Positions 9,016 to 20,619 of a stretch of 64,000 nucleotides of DNA are shown piece by piece; within the stretch, counting starts at the first letter, position 1, and the number at the start of each line of letters is the position of its first letter. The notes below the pieces were generated by a model that saw only the letters and a list, made by a program, of their open reading frames with translations, searched no databases and was not told where the DNA came from. A program made the position numbers and the translations under genes. Source of the DNA: Stutzerimonas stutzeri (GTDB lineage: Bacteria; Pseudomonadota; Gammaproteobacteria; Pseudomonadales; Pseudomonadaceae); contig CP077641.1 of assembly GCA_019056435.1 (NCBI GenBank), forward strand, positions 1,922,001-1,986,000. The letters run 5' to 3'.

Positions 9016-10448
9016 ACTTCATGAGGTTGGGTATGCGCATACGCGCGCTGGCAAGTGGTTTGGCATTCATGCTCGCGGCCATGCAGGTGTTCGCCGCGTC
9101 CGATGTACAGAGCGTGCGCCTGTGGCGGGCGCCGGACAATACCCGGCTGGTCTTCGACCTCTCTGGACCGGTCGAGCACAAGGTGTTCACCCTGACCGCG
9201 CCGGATCGCATCGTGATCGACGTCGATGGTGGTGAATTGCCCAAGCCGTTCGACCAGCTGCCGCTGGAGAACACCCCCATTGCCGGCCTGCGGGCGGCCA
9301 AATATGACGCCGATACCTTGCGTGTGGTGATCGATCTGTCGTCGCAGGTCGCGCCGAAAAGCTTTTCCCTCCCGCCTAACCAGCAGTATGGCCATCGCCT
9401 GGTGGTCGACCTGTTCGACAATCCCGCGGATGCTGCCAGCACGGCGAGCGTGCCCGCGACCACGACGCCCGGCAAGCCGTCTGCCCCGGTGTCGCCGACC
9501 CTGCCGTCCGTCAAGCTCCCCGCGGTGTCCGGTGGCAAGCGTGACATCGTCGTTGCCATCGACGCCGGGCACGGCGGTGAAGACCCCGGCGCGATCGGGC
9601 CGGGCAAGGTCTATGAAAAGACGGTGGTGTTGGCCATCGCCAAGGAACTGCAGCGGCAGATCAACGCGGACAAGGGCTTTCGTGCGGAGCTGGTCCGTAC
9701 GGGCGATTACTTCATTCCGCTGCGCAAACGGACCGAGATCGCCCGCAAGAAGGGCGCCGATCTGTTCGTCTCGATTCATGCCGACGCCGCGCCACGTTCG
9801 GCCGCTTACGGCGCCTCGGTGTTCGCGCTGTCGGACCGCGGCGCGACCTCGGAGACCGCGCGTTGGCTGGCCGACAGCGAAAACCGTTCCGATCTCATCG
9901 GCGGCGCGGGCAACGTCAGCCTCGGCGACAAGGACCAGATGCTCGCCGGTGTGCTGCTGGACCTGTCGATGACCGCTTCGTTGTCTTCGAGCCTCAACGT
10001 CGGACAGAAAGTGCTGAGCAACATGGGTCGCATCACGCCGCTGCACAAGCGGCGTGTCGAGCAGGCCGGCTTCATGGTGCTGAAATCGCCGGACATTCCC
10101 TCGATCCTGGTCGAGACCGGTTTCATCTCCAATCCCTCCGAAGCGCGCAAGCTGCAAACCGCCTCACATCAGCAGTCGCTGGCGCGCTCGATTCACAGCG
10201 GGGTGCGGCAGTTCTTCCACGAGAATCCGCCGCCGGGCACCTATGTCGCCTGGTTGCGCGATTCGGGCAAGATCGCGGCCGGTCCACGCGAGCATGTGGT
10301 GCGCTCCGGCGAGAGCCTGGCTCTGCTGGCCGAGCGTTATCAGGTCAGCCTGCCGCAGCTGCGTAGCGCCAACAGCTTGAAAAGCGACGTGATCAAGGTT
10401 GGCCAGACCCTGAACATTCCTGCGACGACCCTGGCTGCGCAGCCATGA
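9012..10448 (+). CDS. amiB: N-acetylmuramoyl-L-alanine amidase with AMIN and LysM domains
   Basis: Periplasmic zinc amidase that cleaves septal peptidoglycan during cell separation. It is 478 aa with an N-terminal signal peptide ending near MQVFAAS. Order: AMIN domain (~35-145), a Pro/Ala/Thr-rich linker, Amidase_3 domain (~175-400) with IDAGHGGEDPGA and SILVETGFISN, and a C-terminal LysM (REHVVRSGESLALLAERY). The start at 9012 fits the ATGA overlap with the restored tsaE; ATGs at 9021 and 9033 are alternatives. Its stop overlaps mutL as ATGA. Confidence 0.93.
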   Translation: MNFMRLGMRIRALASGLAFMLAAMQVFAASDVQSVRLWRAPDNTRLVFDLSGPVEHKVFTLTAPDRIVIDVDGGELPKPFDQLPLENTPIAGLRAAKYDADTLRVVIDLSSQVAPKSFSLPPNQQYGHRLVVDLFDNPADAASTASVPATTTPGKPSAPVSPTLPSVKLPAVSGGKRDIVVAIDAGHGGEDPGAIGPGKVYEKTVVLAIAKELQRQINADKGFRAELVRTGDYFIPLRKRTEIARKKGADLFVSIHADAAPRSAAYGASVFALSDRGATSETARWLADSENRSDLIGGAGNVSLGDKDQMLAGVLLDLSMTASLSSSLNVGQKVLSNMGRITPLHKRRVEQAGFMVLKSPDIPSILVETGFISNPSEARKLQTASHQQSLARSIHSGVRQFFHENPPPGTYVAWLRDSGKIAAGPREHVVRSGESLALLAERYQVSLPQLRSANSLKSDVIKVGQTLNIPATTLAAQP

Positions 10449-12316
10449 CGGGGGCGGCACGTATCCAGTTACTGAGCCCACGGCTGGCCAACCAGATCGC
10501 GGCGGGGGGAAGTCGTCGAGCGTCCGGCGTCGGTGATCAAGGAATTATTGGAAAACAGCCTGGACTCTGGCGCGACACGGATCGAGGTAGAAGTCGAGCA
10601 AGGTGGCGTCAAGCTGCTGCGGGTGCGTGATGACGGCTGCGGTATTCCCGCCGACGACCTGCCGTTGGCGCTTGCCCGGCATGCGACAAGCAAGATTCGC
10701 GATCTTGAGGATCTCGAGCGCGTCGTCAGTCTGGGCTTCCGAGGTGAGGCACTGGCTTCGATCAGTTCCGTGTCGCGGCTTACGCTTACGTCTCGCACGG
10801 CCGATGCAAGTGAAGCCTGGCAAGTGGAAACCGAAGGCCGGGACATGCAGGCACGGGTCCAGCCGGCCGCTCACCCGGTGGGTACCTCGGTGGAGGTGCG
10901 CGACCTCTTCTTCAACACCCCAGCGCGGCGCAAGTTTCTGCGGACCGAGAAGACCGAGTTCGACCATCTCCAGGAAGTCATCAAGCGCCTGGCGCTGGCC
11001 CGCTTCGATGTCGCCTTTCATCTTCGGCACAACGGCAAGGGCGTGTTGGCACTGCACCAGGCGGCGGATGCGGCGTCCCGTGCGCGTCGCGTGGCGTCGG
11101 TCTGCGGGCCGGCCTTTCTCGAGCAGGCCATGCCAATCGAAATAGAGCGCAATGGCTTGCATCTATGGGGCTGGGTCGGGTTGCCGACCTATTCCCGCAG
11201 CCAGGCGGATCTCCAGTATTTCTACGTCAACGGTCGCATGGTCCGGGACAAGTTGGTCGCGCATGCTGTACGCCAGGCGTATCGCGATGTGCTGTTCAAC
11301 GGTCGGCATCCGACCTTCGTGCTTTTTCTGGATGTCGATCCGGCGGTCGTGGATGTCAACGTGCATCCGACCAAGCATGAAGTGCGCTTCCGTGACAACC
11401 GCACGGTCCATGACTTTCTCTATGGGACCCTGCATCGCGCGCTGGCAGATGTTCGGCCGGAAGATCAGCTCGCACCGGCGTCCCTCAGCGCTACCCCTCT
11501 GTCAGTGGACTGGCGGCAGGTGAATTCGCTGGGCAAAACGAGATGAGCCTGGCCGCCAGTACGTTGGATCGGCAGTCTCCCCCAGCCTGGCGAGGGGCGG
11601 GCGCAGGCTATCAGGCGCCCAGTTCGCTTCCGACCGGCACTGTCGCAGAAGCGCAGGGCGCCTATCGCGAGTTCTTTTCGCCGTTGCCCGAGTCTCCGGC
11701 GTCGACGGTGCTGCCGGAACCCCAGGATGACGTGCCACCGCTTGGCTACGCACTTGCCCAGCTCAAGGGCGTTTACATTCTTTCGGAAAACGCGCACGGC
11801 CTGGTGCTGGTGGACATGCATGCTGCCCACGAGCGGATCATGTACGAACGGCTGAAGCGCGCGATGGCCAGTGAGGGCCTGCGCGGCCAGCCGCTGCTGG
11901 TGCCCGAATCCATCGCGGTGAGCCAGCGCGAGGCGGACTGTGCGGAAGAGCATGCGAACTGGTTCCGGATGCTCGGCTTCGAGCTGCAGCGGCTCGGCCC
12001 CGAGAGCCTGGCAATTCGTCAGGTGCCATCGTTGCTGAAACAGGCCGAGGCCACTCGGCTGGTGCATGACGTGCTGGCCGACCTGCTCGAATACGGCACC
12101 AGCGACCGCATCCAGGCGCATCTCAATGAGCTGCTCGGCACCATGGCCTGCCACGGTGCCGTACGCGCGAATCGTCGCCTTACCCTGCCGGAGATGAATG
12201 CGCTGCTGCGGGACATGGAACAGACCGAGCGCAGCGGGCAGTGCAACCATGGGCGTCCGACCTGGACGCAGATGAGCATGGGTGACCTGGACAAGCTCTT
12301 CCTGCGCGGCAGGTAA
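10445..12316 (+). CDS. mutL: DNA mismatch repair protein MutL, two frameshifts as sequenced
   Basis: GHKL ATPase coordinating mismatch repair. The first residues [21 protein letters not shown] lose frame at a G6 run (10504-10509); removing one G restores the [17 protein letters not shown] motif. The middle part carries DDGCGI, GFRGEAL and the [11 protein letters not shown] region. The frame breaks again at AAAA 11535-11538; adding one A joins GKNEM to the C-terminal dimerisation domain, giving 623 aa. [12 protein letters not shown] fits the DQHA(X)2E(X)4E endonuclease pattern of E. coli-unlike MutL proteins. Two compensating-type indels in one gene, both in homopolymers, suggest read errors. 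Confidence 0.88.
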
Positions 12317-12365
12317 CCATCCTGCCTCGTCCCGCTGCGTTCTGTAGCCCTGCCTTATCGAGTAG

Positions 12366-13340
12366 ATGATGTCCCGATTACCACCCGCGATTTTCCTGAT
12401 GGGTCCGACCGCCGCGGGGAAAACCGACCTGGCCATCGAGCTTGCCCAGGCGTTGCCCTGCGAGTTGATCAGCGTCGATTCGGCGCTTGTTTACCGGGGC
12501 ATGGATATCGGCACGGCAAAACCGCCCTCGGCTTTGCTTGAGGCCTTTCCGCACCGCTTGATCGATATCCGTGATCCGGCACAAAGCTACTCGGCGGCAG
12601 AGTTCGTGAGCGACGCCCGCGAGGCGATGGCGGAAATAAGCGCATCGGGACGCATCCCCTTGCTGGTCGGCGGGACCATGCTTTACTACCGCGCCTTGCT
12701 CGACGGGCTGGCCGACATGCCTCCTGCCGATGCGCAGATACGCGCCGCGCTGGAGGCGCAGGCCGAAGCCGAAGGACTGGCCGCGCTGCACAGGCAACTC
12801 GCCGAGGTCGATCCCGAATCCGCCGCCAGGATTCATCCCAACGATCCCCAGCGGCTGGTACGGGCGCTCGAAGTCTATCGAGTCAGTGGGATGAGCATGA
12901 GCGAGCACCGTGCGCGACAGCGCGCGCAAAAAGCTGGAGCGGGCGAGTCAGAGCGCTCCGTCTTGCCTTATACTGTCGCGCAGTTGTCAATTGCGCCGGC
13001 ACAGAGGCAGGTCCTGCATCATCGTATCGAGCAGCGCTTCGTGCAGGTGGTTGAACAGGGCTTCGTCGAAGAGGTCGAAACACTTCGTGAACGTCGAGAT
13101 TTGAACCCCGAGATGCCTTCGATGCGCGCGGTGGGTTATCGGCAGGTCTGGAGTTACCTGGACGGCGACTACGCTAGGGACGAAATGCTGCAGAGGGGCG
13201 TAGCCGCTACGCGCCAGTTGGCCAAGCGTCAGCTGACCTGGCTGCGGGGTTGGGATGGGATTCACTGGCTGGAAACGTCGGCCCGCGACAATCTGCCGCG
13301 CGCATTGAAATACTTGGATTCGCTCTCCATATTGAGCTGA
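12366..13340 (+). CDS. miaA: tRNA dimethylallyltransferase
   Basis: Adds a dimethylallyl group to A37 of tRNAs reading UNN codons. It is 324 aa; the P-loop [11 protein letters not shown] is near the N-terminus, followed by [19 protein letters not shown] and [12 protein letters not shown], both classical MiaA motifs. The C-terminal half has [13 protein letters not shown] and [13 protein letters not shown]. The start is ATG 12366 or the adjacent ATG-like codon at 12369. It sits in the conserved mutL-miaA-hfq-hflX order, 50 bp after mutL and 88 bp before hfq. Confidence 0.93.
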   Translation: MMSRLPPAIFLMGPTAAGKTDLAIELAQALPCELISVDSALVYRGMDIGTAKPPSALLEAFPHRLIDIRDPAQSYSAAEFVSDAREAMAEISASGRIPLLVGGTMLYYRALLDGLADMPPADAQIRAALEAQAEAEGLAALHRQLAEVDPESAARIHPNDPQRLVRALEVYRVSGMSMSEHRARQRAQKAGAGESERSVLPYTVAQLSIAPAQRQVLHHRIEQRFVQVVEQGFVEEVETLRERRDLNPEMPSMRAVGYRQVWSYLDGDYARDEMLQRGVAATRQLAKRQLTWLRGWDGIHWLETSARDNLPRALKYLDSLSILS

Positions 13341-13416
13341 CACTGCAATTTGACCGGCTATCCTCAGACTGGATCGGCTGTGTTTGATTCTAAAAACTAA
13401 TGAAAAGATCCTCTAA

Positions 13417-13683
<267 letters not shown>

Positions 13684-13694
13684 GGGGTCAGTCT

Positions 13695-14996
13695 TTGTTC
13701 TTTGAACGTCCCGGTGGTGGTGAACGGGCCATCCTCGTCCATTTGGATGGCCAGGATCCAGCGGCACGTGAAGATCCTCACGAGTTCCAGGAGCTGGCGC
13801 GGTCGGCCGGGGCGGAGACGGTTGGTTTCGTCAATGTTTCGCGTCATCAGCCGTCCGCCAAGTTTCTGATCGGCAGCGGCAAGGTCGAGGAACTCCACGA
13901 CCTGGTCAAGGAGAGCGAAGTCGAGCTGGTGATCTTCAATCACACGCTGACACCCAGCCAGGAACGCAACCTCGAGCGTGCGCTCGAATGCCGCGTGCTC
14001 GACCGAACCGGGTTGATCCTGGATATCTTCGCCCAGCGGGCACGCACCCACGAAGGCAAGCTGCAGGTGGAACTGGCTCAGCTCGAACACATGAGCACCC
14101 GGCTGGTTCGGGGCTGGACCCACCTTGAGCGGCAAAAGGGTGGTATCGGGCTGAGGGGGCCGGGCGAAACCCAACTCGAAACCGACCGCCGCTTGCTGCG
14201 GGTGCGCATTCGCCAGATCAAACAGCGACTCGAAAAGGTTCGTGGCCAGCGCGAGCAGGCGCGACGGGGGCGGCGGCGCGCCGATATTCCGCTGGTCTCT
14301 CTCGTGGGCTATACCAACGCCGGTAAGTCCACGCTGTTCAACGCGCTGACCGAGTCGCAGGTCTATGCCGCCAATCAGCTGTTCGCCACGCTGGACCCGA
14401 CGTTGCGTCGGCTCGAGCTGAATGATCTCGGGCCGGTCGTGCTGGCCGATACCGTCGGCTTCATCCGGCATCTTCCACACAAGCTCGTCGAGTCCTTCCG
14501 GGCCACGCTCGAAGAGTCGAGTAATGCCGATTTGCTGCTGCATGTCATCGATGCGCACGAGCCGGAACGTGACCAGCAGATCGAACAGGTGCTGGCCGTC
14601 TTGACCGAGATTGGCGCCAATGAGTTGCCCTTGCTGGAGGTCTACAACAAGGTCGACCTGCTCGAGGGTATCGAGCCGCAGATCCAGCGCAACGCTGACG
14701 GCGTTCCTCAACGCGTGTGGGTGTCGGCGCAGCAGGGGCTCGGACTGGATCTGTTGCAACAAGCCATTGCCGAGCTGTTGGGTGACGATCTGTTCGTCGG
14801 GACCTTGCGGCTGCCGCAACAGCTTGGCCGTCTCAGGGCGAAGCTGTTCGAGTTGGGCGCCGTTCAGGCGGAGGCCCATGACGAGGAAGGCGGGAGTCTG
14901 CTGGATGTCAGGTTGCAGCGCGTCGAGCTCAATCGGCTGGTCAGCCAGGCAGGCATCGACATGCAACAGTTCATTGAACAACATACTTTGCAATAA
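13695..14996 (+). CDS. hflX: Ribosome-associated GTPase HflX
   Basis: GTPase that splits or rescues stalled ribosomes. It is 433 aa with a TTG start preceded by AAGGGG. The N-terminal HflX domain (RHQPSAKFLIGSGKVEEL) leads to a coiled linker with GLRGPGETQLE and the G domain: G1 GYTNAGKSTLFN, DTVGFIRHLP and NKVD. It lies between hfq and hflK as in other gammaproteobacteria. The TTG start probably lowers expression relative to hfq. Confidence 0.93.
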   Translation: MFFERPGGGERAILVHLDGQDPAAREDPHEFQELARSAGAETVGFVNVSRHQPSAKFLIGSGKVEELHDLVKESEVELVIFNHTLTPSQERNLERALECRVLDRTGLILDIFAQRARTHEGKLQVELAQLEHMSTRLVRGWTHLERQKGGIGLRGPGETQLETDRRLLRVRIRQIKQRLEKVRGQREQARRGRRRADIPLVSLVGYTNAGKSTLFNALTESQVYAANQLFATLDPTLRRLELNDLGPVVLADTVGFIRHLPHKLVESFRATLEESSNADLLLHVIDAHEPERDQQIEQVLAVLTEIGANELPLLEVYNKVDLLEGIEPQIQRNADGVPQRVWVSAQQGLGLDLLQQAIAELLGDDLFVGTLRLPQQLGRLRAKLFELGAVQAEAHDEEGGSLLDVRLQRVELNRLVSQAGIDMQQFIEQHTLQ

Positions 14997-15094
14997 AGGG
15001 TCACGCGGGTTTTCAGCCCTTTCGTAATGGGCTTTCGGTAGCATTGGCGGGCGCGCCGTTGCGCGTCTTTTGCTTTATCTGAATGGAGAGCGCT

Positions 15095-16279
15095 ATGGCT
15101 TGGAATGAGCCGGGTGGCAACTCGAACAACCAGGATCCCTGGGGCGGTGGTGGCGGCGGTCGTCGCGGTGGCGGCGACCAGAAGGGGCCGCCGGATCTGG
15201 ATGAGGCCTTCCGCAAATTGCAAGACAGCCTGAACGGAATGTTCGGCAACAAGAAGCGCGGCGGTGGATCGTCGTCCGGTGGCGGCAGTGGCCGTCGCGG
15301 CGGTTTTGGGCTTCTCGGGGTCGGCCTCGTGCTGCTGTTGGCGGTATGGCTGTTCAATGCGATCTATATCGTGGACGAACAGGAGCAGGCCGTGGTTCTG
15401 CGCTTCGGCAAATACCACGAAACGGTCGGCCCGGGTCTGAACATTTACTTTCCGCCCTTCGATCGCAAGTTCCAGGCGAACGTGACGCGTGAGCGCTCCT
15501 ACAGCAAGCAGGGTCAGATGCTGACCGAGGATGAGAACATCATCGAGGTCCCGCTCACCGTGCAGTACAAGATCAGCGACCTGCAGGCCTTCGTGCTCAA
15601 CGTCGAGGATCCCGAGGCGTCCTTGCAGCACGCGACCGACAGTGCTGTCCGCCACGTGGTCGGGTCTACGGCGATGGACCAGGTGCTGACCGAGGGGCGT
15701 GAAGCCATGGCGGGCGAAGTCAAGGAGCGCCTGCAGCGGTTCCTCGACAACTACGGCACCGGCATCATCGTCACCCAGGTCAACCTGCAGAGTGCGGCGG
15801 CTCCGCGCGAAGTGCAGGAAGCCTTCGATGACGTGATCCGTGCAAGGGAAGACGAGCAGCGTGAGAAGAACCAGGCCGAGTCGTATGCCAATGGGGTCAT
15901 TCCCGAGGCGCGTGGCCAGGCGCAGCGCATGCTTGAGGAAGCCAGTGGTTACCGTGATGCGGTGATTTCTCGAGCCCAGGGTGAGGCGGATCGTTTCAGC
16001 AAGCTGGTCGCCGAGTACCGCAAGGCACCGGAAGTCACCCGCGAGCGCCTCTATCTGGAAACCATGCAGGAAGTAATGAGCAACACCAGCAAGGTGCTCG
16101 TGACTGGCGAAAAGGGCCAGAACAACCTGCTCTATCTCCCGCTGGACAAGATGATCAACAGCCGCAACGACAGTTCGGATCGCTCGTCTGCCGTCTCGGC
16201 ATCGGGAGCCTCGACCCAGACGACGCGGCTACCGCCAGAGCTTGATCCGCGTGAAGTGCGTACAAGGGAGGTTCGCTGA
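15095..16279 (+). CDS. hflK: FtsH protease regulator HflK
   Basis: SPFH/band-7 membrane protein that forms the HflKC complex controlling FtsH. It is 394 aa. The N-terminal ~70 residues are rich in Gly, Arg and Lys with NNQDPWGGGGGG, followed by one transmembrane segment (residues ~70-90) and the periplasmic SPFH domain. The start at 15095 has GGAGAG upstream; an ATG at 15083 is also in frame but less well placed. Its stop overlaps the hflC start by one base (TGATG). Confidence 0.93.
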   Translation: MAWNEPGGNSNNQDPWGGGGGGRRGGGDQKGPPDLDEAFRKLQDSLNGMFGNKKRGGGSSSGGGSGRRGGFGLLGVGLVLLLAVWLFNAIYIVDEQEQAVVLRFGKYHETVGPGLNIYFPPFDRKFQANVTRERSYSKQGQMLTEDENIIEVPLTVQYKISDLQAFVLNVEDPEASLQHATDSAVRHVVGSTAMDQVLTEGREAMAGEVKERLQRFLDNYGTGIIVTQVNLQSAAAPREVQEAFDDVIRAREDEQREKNQAESYANGVIPEARGQAQRMLEEASGYRDAVISRAQGEADRFSKLVAEYRKAPEVTRERLYLETMQEVMSNTSKVLVTGEKGQNNLLYLPLDKMINSRNDSSDRSSAVSASGASTQTTRLPPELDPREVRTREVR

Positions 16280-17151
16280 TGAGTAACAAGTCTCTGACCG
16301 CCCTGATCGTCGGCGTGGTGCTGGCCATCGTGGCCTGGAACAGCTTCTACATCGTGTCGCAGACCGAGCGTGCAGTGCTGCTGCGCTTCGGGCGCATCGT
16401 CGAACCCGACGTCAAGCCGGGCATTCACGTGAAGATTCCTTACGTCAACAGTGTGCGCAAGTTCGATGGCCGGTTGATGACGCTCGATACCACGACGTCG
16501 CGCTTCCTGACATTGGAAAAGAAGGCGCTGATGGTCGACTCGTACGCCAAGTGGCGGGTGGATGATGCCGAGCGTTTCTACACCGCGACCTCGGGCATGA
16601 AGCAGATCGCCGACGAGCGTCTGGCGCGCCGTCTTGAGGCTGCCCTTCGGGACCAGTTCGGTAAGCGCACGCTGCACGAGTCGGTCTCCGGGCAGCGTGA
16701 CGAGTTGATGGGGCTGGTCACCAACAGCCTGAATCGTGCGGCGCAACAGGAGCTCGGGATCGAGGTCGTGGACGTCCGCGTGAAAGGGATCGACCTGCCA
16801 CGTGAAGTCAACCGCAGTGTGTTCGAGCGGATGAGCTCCGAGCGTGAGCGCGAGGCCCGCGAACACCGGGCCAAGGGTAAGGAACTCGCCGAAGGCATCC
16901 GTGCCGACGCTGATCGTCAGCGTCGCGTATTGCTTGCCGAGGCGTTCCGGGAAGCGGAAGAGCTGCGAGGTGATGGCGATGCGCAGGCTGCTTCCATCTA
17001 TGCAGGGGCGTACGGCCTGGATCAGGAGTTCTACTCCTTCTACCGTAGCTTGCAGGCTTACCGCGAAAGCTTCGCCAACAAGGACGACGTGCTGGTCCTC
17101 GATCCTAATAGTGACTTCTTCCGCTATCTGGAATCTTCCACCAACCGGTGA
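16279..17151 (+). CDS. hflC: FtsH protease regulator HflC
   Basis: Partner of HflK in the inner-membrane band-7 complex. It is 290 aa, with one N-terminal transmembrane segment (residues ~5-25, WNSFYIVSQTE) followed by the SPFH domain; LPREVNRSVFERMSSER lies at the end of the core, before a helical region. One-base overlap with hflK indicates coupled translation. A strong terminator follows at 17229, closing this transcription unit. The small DUF2065 gene often found next in Pseudomonas is not seen here. Confidence 0.93.
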   Translation: MSNKSLTALIVGVVLAIVAWNSFYIVSQTERAVLLRFGRIVEPDVKPGIHVKIPYVNSVRKFDGRLMTLDTTTSRFLTLEKKALMVDSYAKWRVDDAERFYTATSGMKQIADERLARRLEAALRDQFGKRTLHESVSGQRDELMGLVTNSLNRAAQQELGIEVVDVRVKGIDLPREVNRSVFERMSSEREREAREHRAKGKELAEGIRADADRQRRVLLAEAFREAEELRGDGDAQAASIYAGAYGLDQEFYSFYRSLQAYRESFANKDDVLVLDPNSDFFRYLESSTNR

Positions 17152-17228
17152 TTTGCGATGGGGGTTCATCCGGCGGGGCGTCAGCGTCGCCGGGTGACCC
17201 ATCGGCAAAAGGTTGCTATGATCGCTGA

Positions 17229-17251
17229 GCCGGGACACTCCCGGCTTTTTT
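17229..17251 (+). terminator. Rho-independent terminator after hflC
   Basis: Stem GCCGGGA / TCCCGGC with a 3-nt loop CAC, followed by six T residues. It separates the hfl operon from hisZ. The rest of the 285-bp gap shows no clear gene. Confidence 0.9.
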
Positions 17252-17436
17252 GCGTCTGGGCTTCCGATAGAGGCCAGGCGTGATCCACGCATGGTCTGCC
17301 ATGTAGGCCCTAGGAATGGGGTGTGGCTGAGGCCACGGTTCAAAAACGAAATCGCACGCGACCGATGGCCGGCTCTAGCTGCAGCCCGGCATTCGTCTGT
17401 TTGAATGGGTTTGCCGTATCGAGGGGTGATGGCGAA

Positions 17437-18624
17437 ATGGCAACGTTAGACCGCTGGCTCCTGCCAGATGGAATCGAGGAAGTGCTGCCCGCCGAGGCGG
17501 CGCGCATCGAAACGGCACGGCGCCGGGTGCTGGACCTGTTTCAGCGTTGGGGCTACGAGCTTGTCATCACCCCGCATATCGAATTTCTCGAATCACTGCT
17601 GACTGGCGCGGGTCAGGATCTGGATCTCAAGACCTTCAAGGTGATCGACCCGCTGTCCGGTCGACAGATGGGGCTGCGTGCGGACATCACGCCGCAGGTA
17701 GCCCGGCTGGATGCGCATACGTTGCGCCGCGAAGGGCCAAGTCGCCTGTGCTACGCCGGTAGCGTGCTGCATGCCAAGCCGCAGGCGTTGGCAACCTCGC
17801 GCAGCCCGATCCAGCTTGGTGCCGAACTCTACGGAGACAGCAGCACCTCGAGCGATCTCGAAGTGATCAGTCTAATGCTCGAGATGCTCGAACTGGCCGA
17901 CGTGCCGGACGTGCACATGGATCTGGGGCACGTGGGCATTTACCGCGGGCTTGCCCGAGCGGCAGGGCTGTCCGGCCATGCCGAGCAACAGTTGTTCGAT
18001 GCCATGCAGCGCAAGGCGATGGACGAGATCGAGGCGCTGACCGCTGCGGTCGAGCCCGAGTTGGCTCGCATGCTGCGGGCATTGGCTCGCTTGTGTGGCG
18101 GTCGCGAGACGCTTGATGCCGCACGTTCGTTACTCGCCACCGCGCCGGCCGCTGTGGTCGAGTCGTTGGAAGGCCTGATTCGCATCGCTGACCAAGTGGC
18201 TGCGCGATACCCGCAATTGCCTCTTTATTTCGATCTGGGCGAGCTGCGTGGTTACCACTATCACACTGGTATCGTGTTCGCCGTCTTTGTTCCGGGCGTA
18301 GGGCAGTCCATCGCTCAGGGCGGCCGCTACGACGATATCGGCGCGGACTTCGGTCGCGCGCGACCTGCGACGGGGTTTTCAACCGACCTCAAGACCTTGG
18401 TCAGCCTGGGCAATGCCGATTTGTCTTGTCGTGCCGCGGGCGTTTGGGCGCCGTGCGGTGGAGACGCCTCGCTTTGGAGGGCGATCCGCGAACTGCGTCA
18501 GCAGGGCGAGCGGGTGGTTCAGGCGCTGGATGGTCAGGATGGTGCCTCTGCGCAGGGTGTTGGGTGTGATCGTCAATTGATGCTGCGTAACGATTCATGG
18601 GTGGTAGTGCCTCTGTCCCGCTGA
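17437..18624 (+). CDS. hisZ: ATP phosphoribosyltransferase regulatory subunit HisZ
   Basis: Catalytically inactive HisRS-like protein that activates short-form HisG in the first step of histidine synthesis. It is 395 aa starting [18 protein letters not shown], with class II synthetase-like motifs such as [14 protein letters not shown] and [21 protein letters not shown]. The frame is open back to 17323, but ATG 17437 matches the family start. It precedes purA as in other Pseudomonas. Confidence 0.93.
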   Translation: MATLDRWLLPDGIEEVLPAEAARIETARRRVLDLFQRWGYELVITPHIEFLESLLTGAGQDLDLKTFKVIDPLSGRQMGLRADITPQVARLDAHTLRREGPSRLCYAGSVLHAKPQALATSRSPIQLGAELYGDSSTSSDLEVISLMLEMLELADVPDVHMDLGHVGIYRGLARAAGLSGHAEQQLFDAMQRKAMDEIEALTAAVEPELARMLRALARLCGGRETLDAARSLLATAPAAVVESLEGLIRIADQVAARYPQLPLYFDLGELRGYHYHTGIVFAVFVPGVGQSIAQGGRYDDIGADFGRARPATGFSTDLKTLVSLGNADLSCRAAGVWAPCGGDASLWRAIRELRQQGERVVQALDGQDGASAQGVGCDRQLMLRNDSWVVVPLSR

Positions 18625-18646
18625 GTGGTGTGGTCGGATGCGCTAG

Positions 18647-20002
<1,356 letters not shown>

Positions 20003-20021
20003 TCGCGCGCGCCATGGAAAG

Positions 20022-20042
20022 GCCGCCTTCGGGCGGCTTTTT
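20022..20042 (+). terminator. Rho-independent terminator after purA
   Basis: Stem GCCGCC / GGCGGC with TTCG tetraloop and five T residues, 20 bp after the purA stop. Confidence 0.9.
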
Positions 20043-20108
20043 CGTGTCAGGGGCGTGTCGATCATGCAGGCCGTTGGCGGGCTGCCAAATAACGGTCGGG
20101 CAGAAACG

Positions 20109-20135
20109 AAAAACCGAGCCATTGGCTCGGTTTTT
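20109..20135. terminator. Bidirectional terminator between purA and the tRNA-Leu genes
   Basis: A-run, stem CCGAGCC / GGCTCGG with ATT loop, and T-run, so it works on both strands. On the minus strand it lies just past the second tRNA-Leu and ends that transcript. Confidence 0.9.
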
Positions 20136-20143
20136 CTGAAGAG

Positions 20144-20230
20144 TGGTGCCCAGGAGAAGACTCGAACTTCCACGGTGTTGCCACCGCTAGGACCTGAACC
20201 TAGTGCGTCTACCAATTCCGCCACCTGGGC
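20144..20230 (-). tRNA. tRNA-Leu (CAG), copy 2
   Basis: 87 nt including encoded CCA. The acceptor GCCCAGG pairs with CCTGGGC; anticodon arm CTAGG-TTCAGGT-CCTAG gives anticodon CAG; a long variable arm is present as expected for class II tRNA-Leu. It is identical to the upstream copy at 20331-20417, and both are transcribed leftwards. Confidence 0.95.
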
Positions 20231-20330
20231 ACATTGCGATGATTGCTCATCGACTTTTTGTCGATTGCTGGTCGAAGCCGACTTGCTTCGTACTCGATAA
20301 GCCGAAGATGAACCTGGCTGTAAGGAGTGA

Positions 20331-20417
20331 TGGTGCCCAGGAGAAGACTCGAACTTCCACGGTGTTGCCACCGCTAGGACCTGAACCTAGTGCGTCTACC
20401 AATTCCGCCACCTGGGC
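20331..20417 (-). tRNA. tRNA-Leu (CAG), copy 1
   Basis: Identical to the copy at 20144-20230, 100 bp away, including the encoded CCA. It is the promoter-proximal copy of a two-gene leftward unit. Fold: acceptor GCCCAGG, anticodon CAG, long variable arm. Confidence 0.95.
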
Positions 20418-20425
20418 ACAAAACG

Positions 20426-20459
20426 ATGATACTTCATCGCTTACGTGTTACAACGTCAA
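20426..20459 (-). promoter_or_regulatory. Probable promoter of the tRNA-Leu pair
   Basis: On the minus strand TATCAT (20426-20431) lies 16 bp downstream of TTGTAA (20448-20453); TTGACG is directly upstream at 20454-20459. The position just before copy 1 fits a tRNA promoter. Confidence 0.5.
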
Positions 20460-20619
20460 CCAGACATTGTGGGCGCGAACTATACGGGCGAGGTTATGCC
20501 TTGTAAAGCCCCGCCCGGGAAAAATAATTTGCCCGAAACCTGCCGCGCGCATGCGTTTCGCGCTTCAATAGGTATAGGGCGTTCTGCCTCTATAAATGAA
20601 TGAAAGGTGACATCTCTTA

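Noticed and set aside
13350..13378. TTGACC as a -35 for an hfq promoter
   Set aside because: No acceptable -10 lies 16-18 bp downstream.
20144..20417. Tandemly repeated peptide in plus-strand frames
   Set aside because: The repeat is the antisense of two identical tRNA-Leu genes, not a protein repeat.
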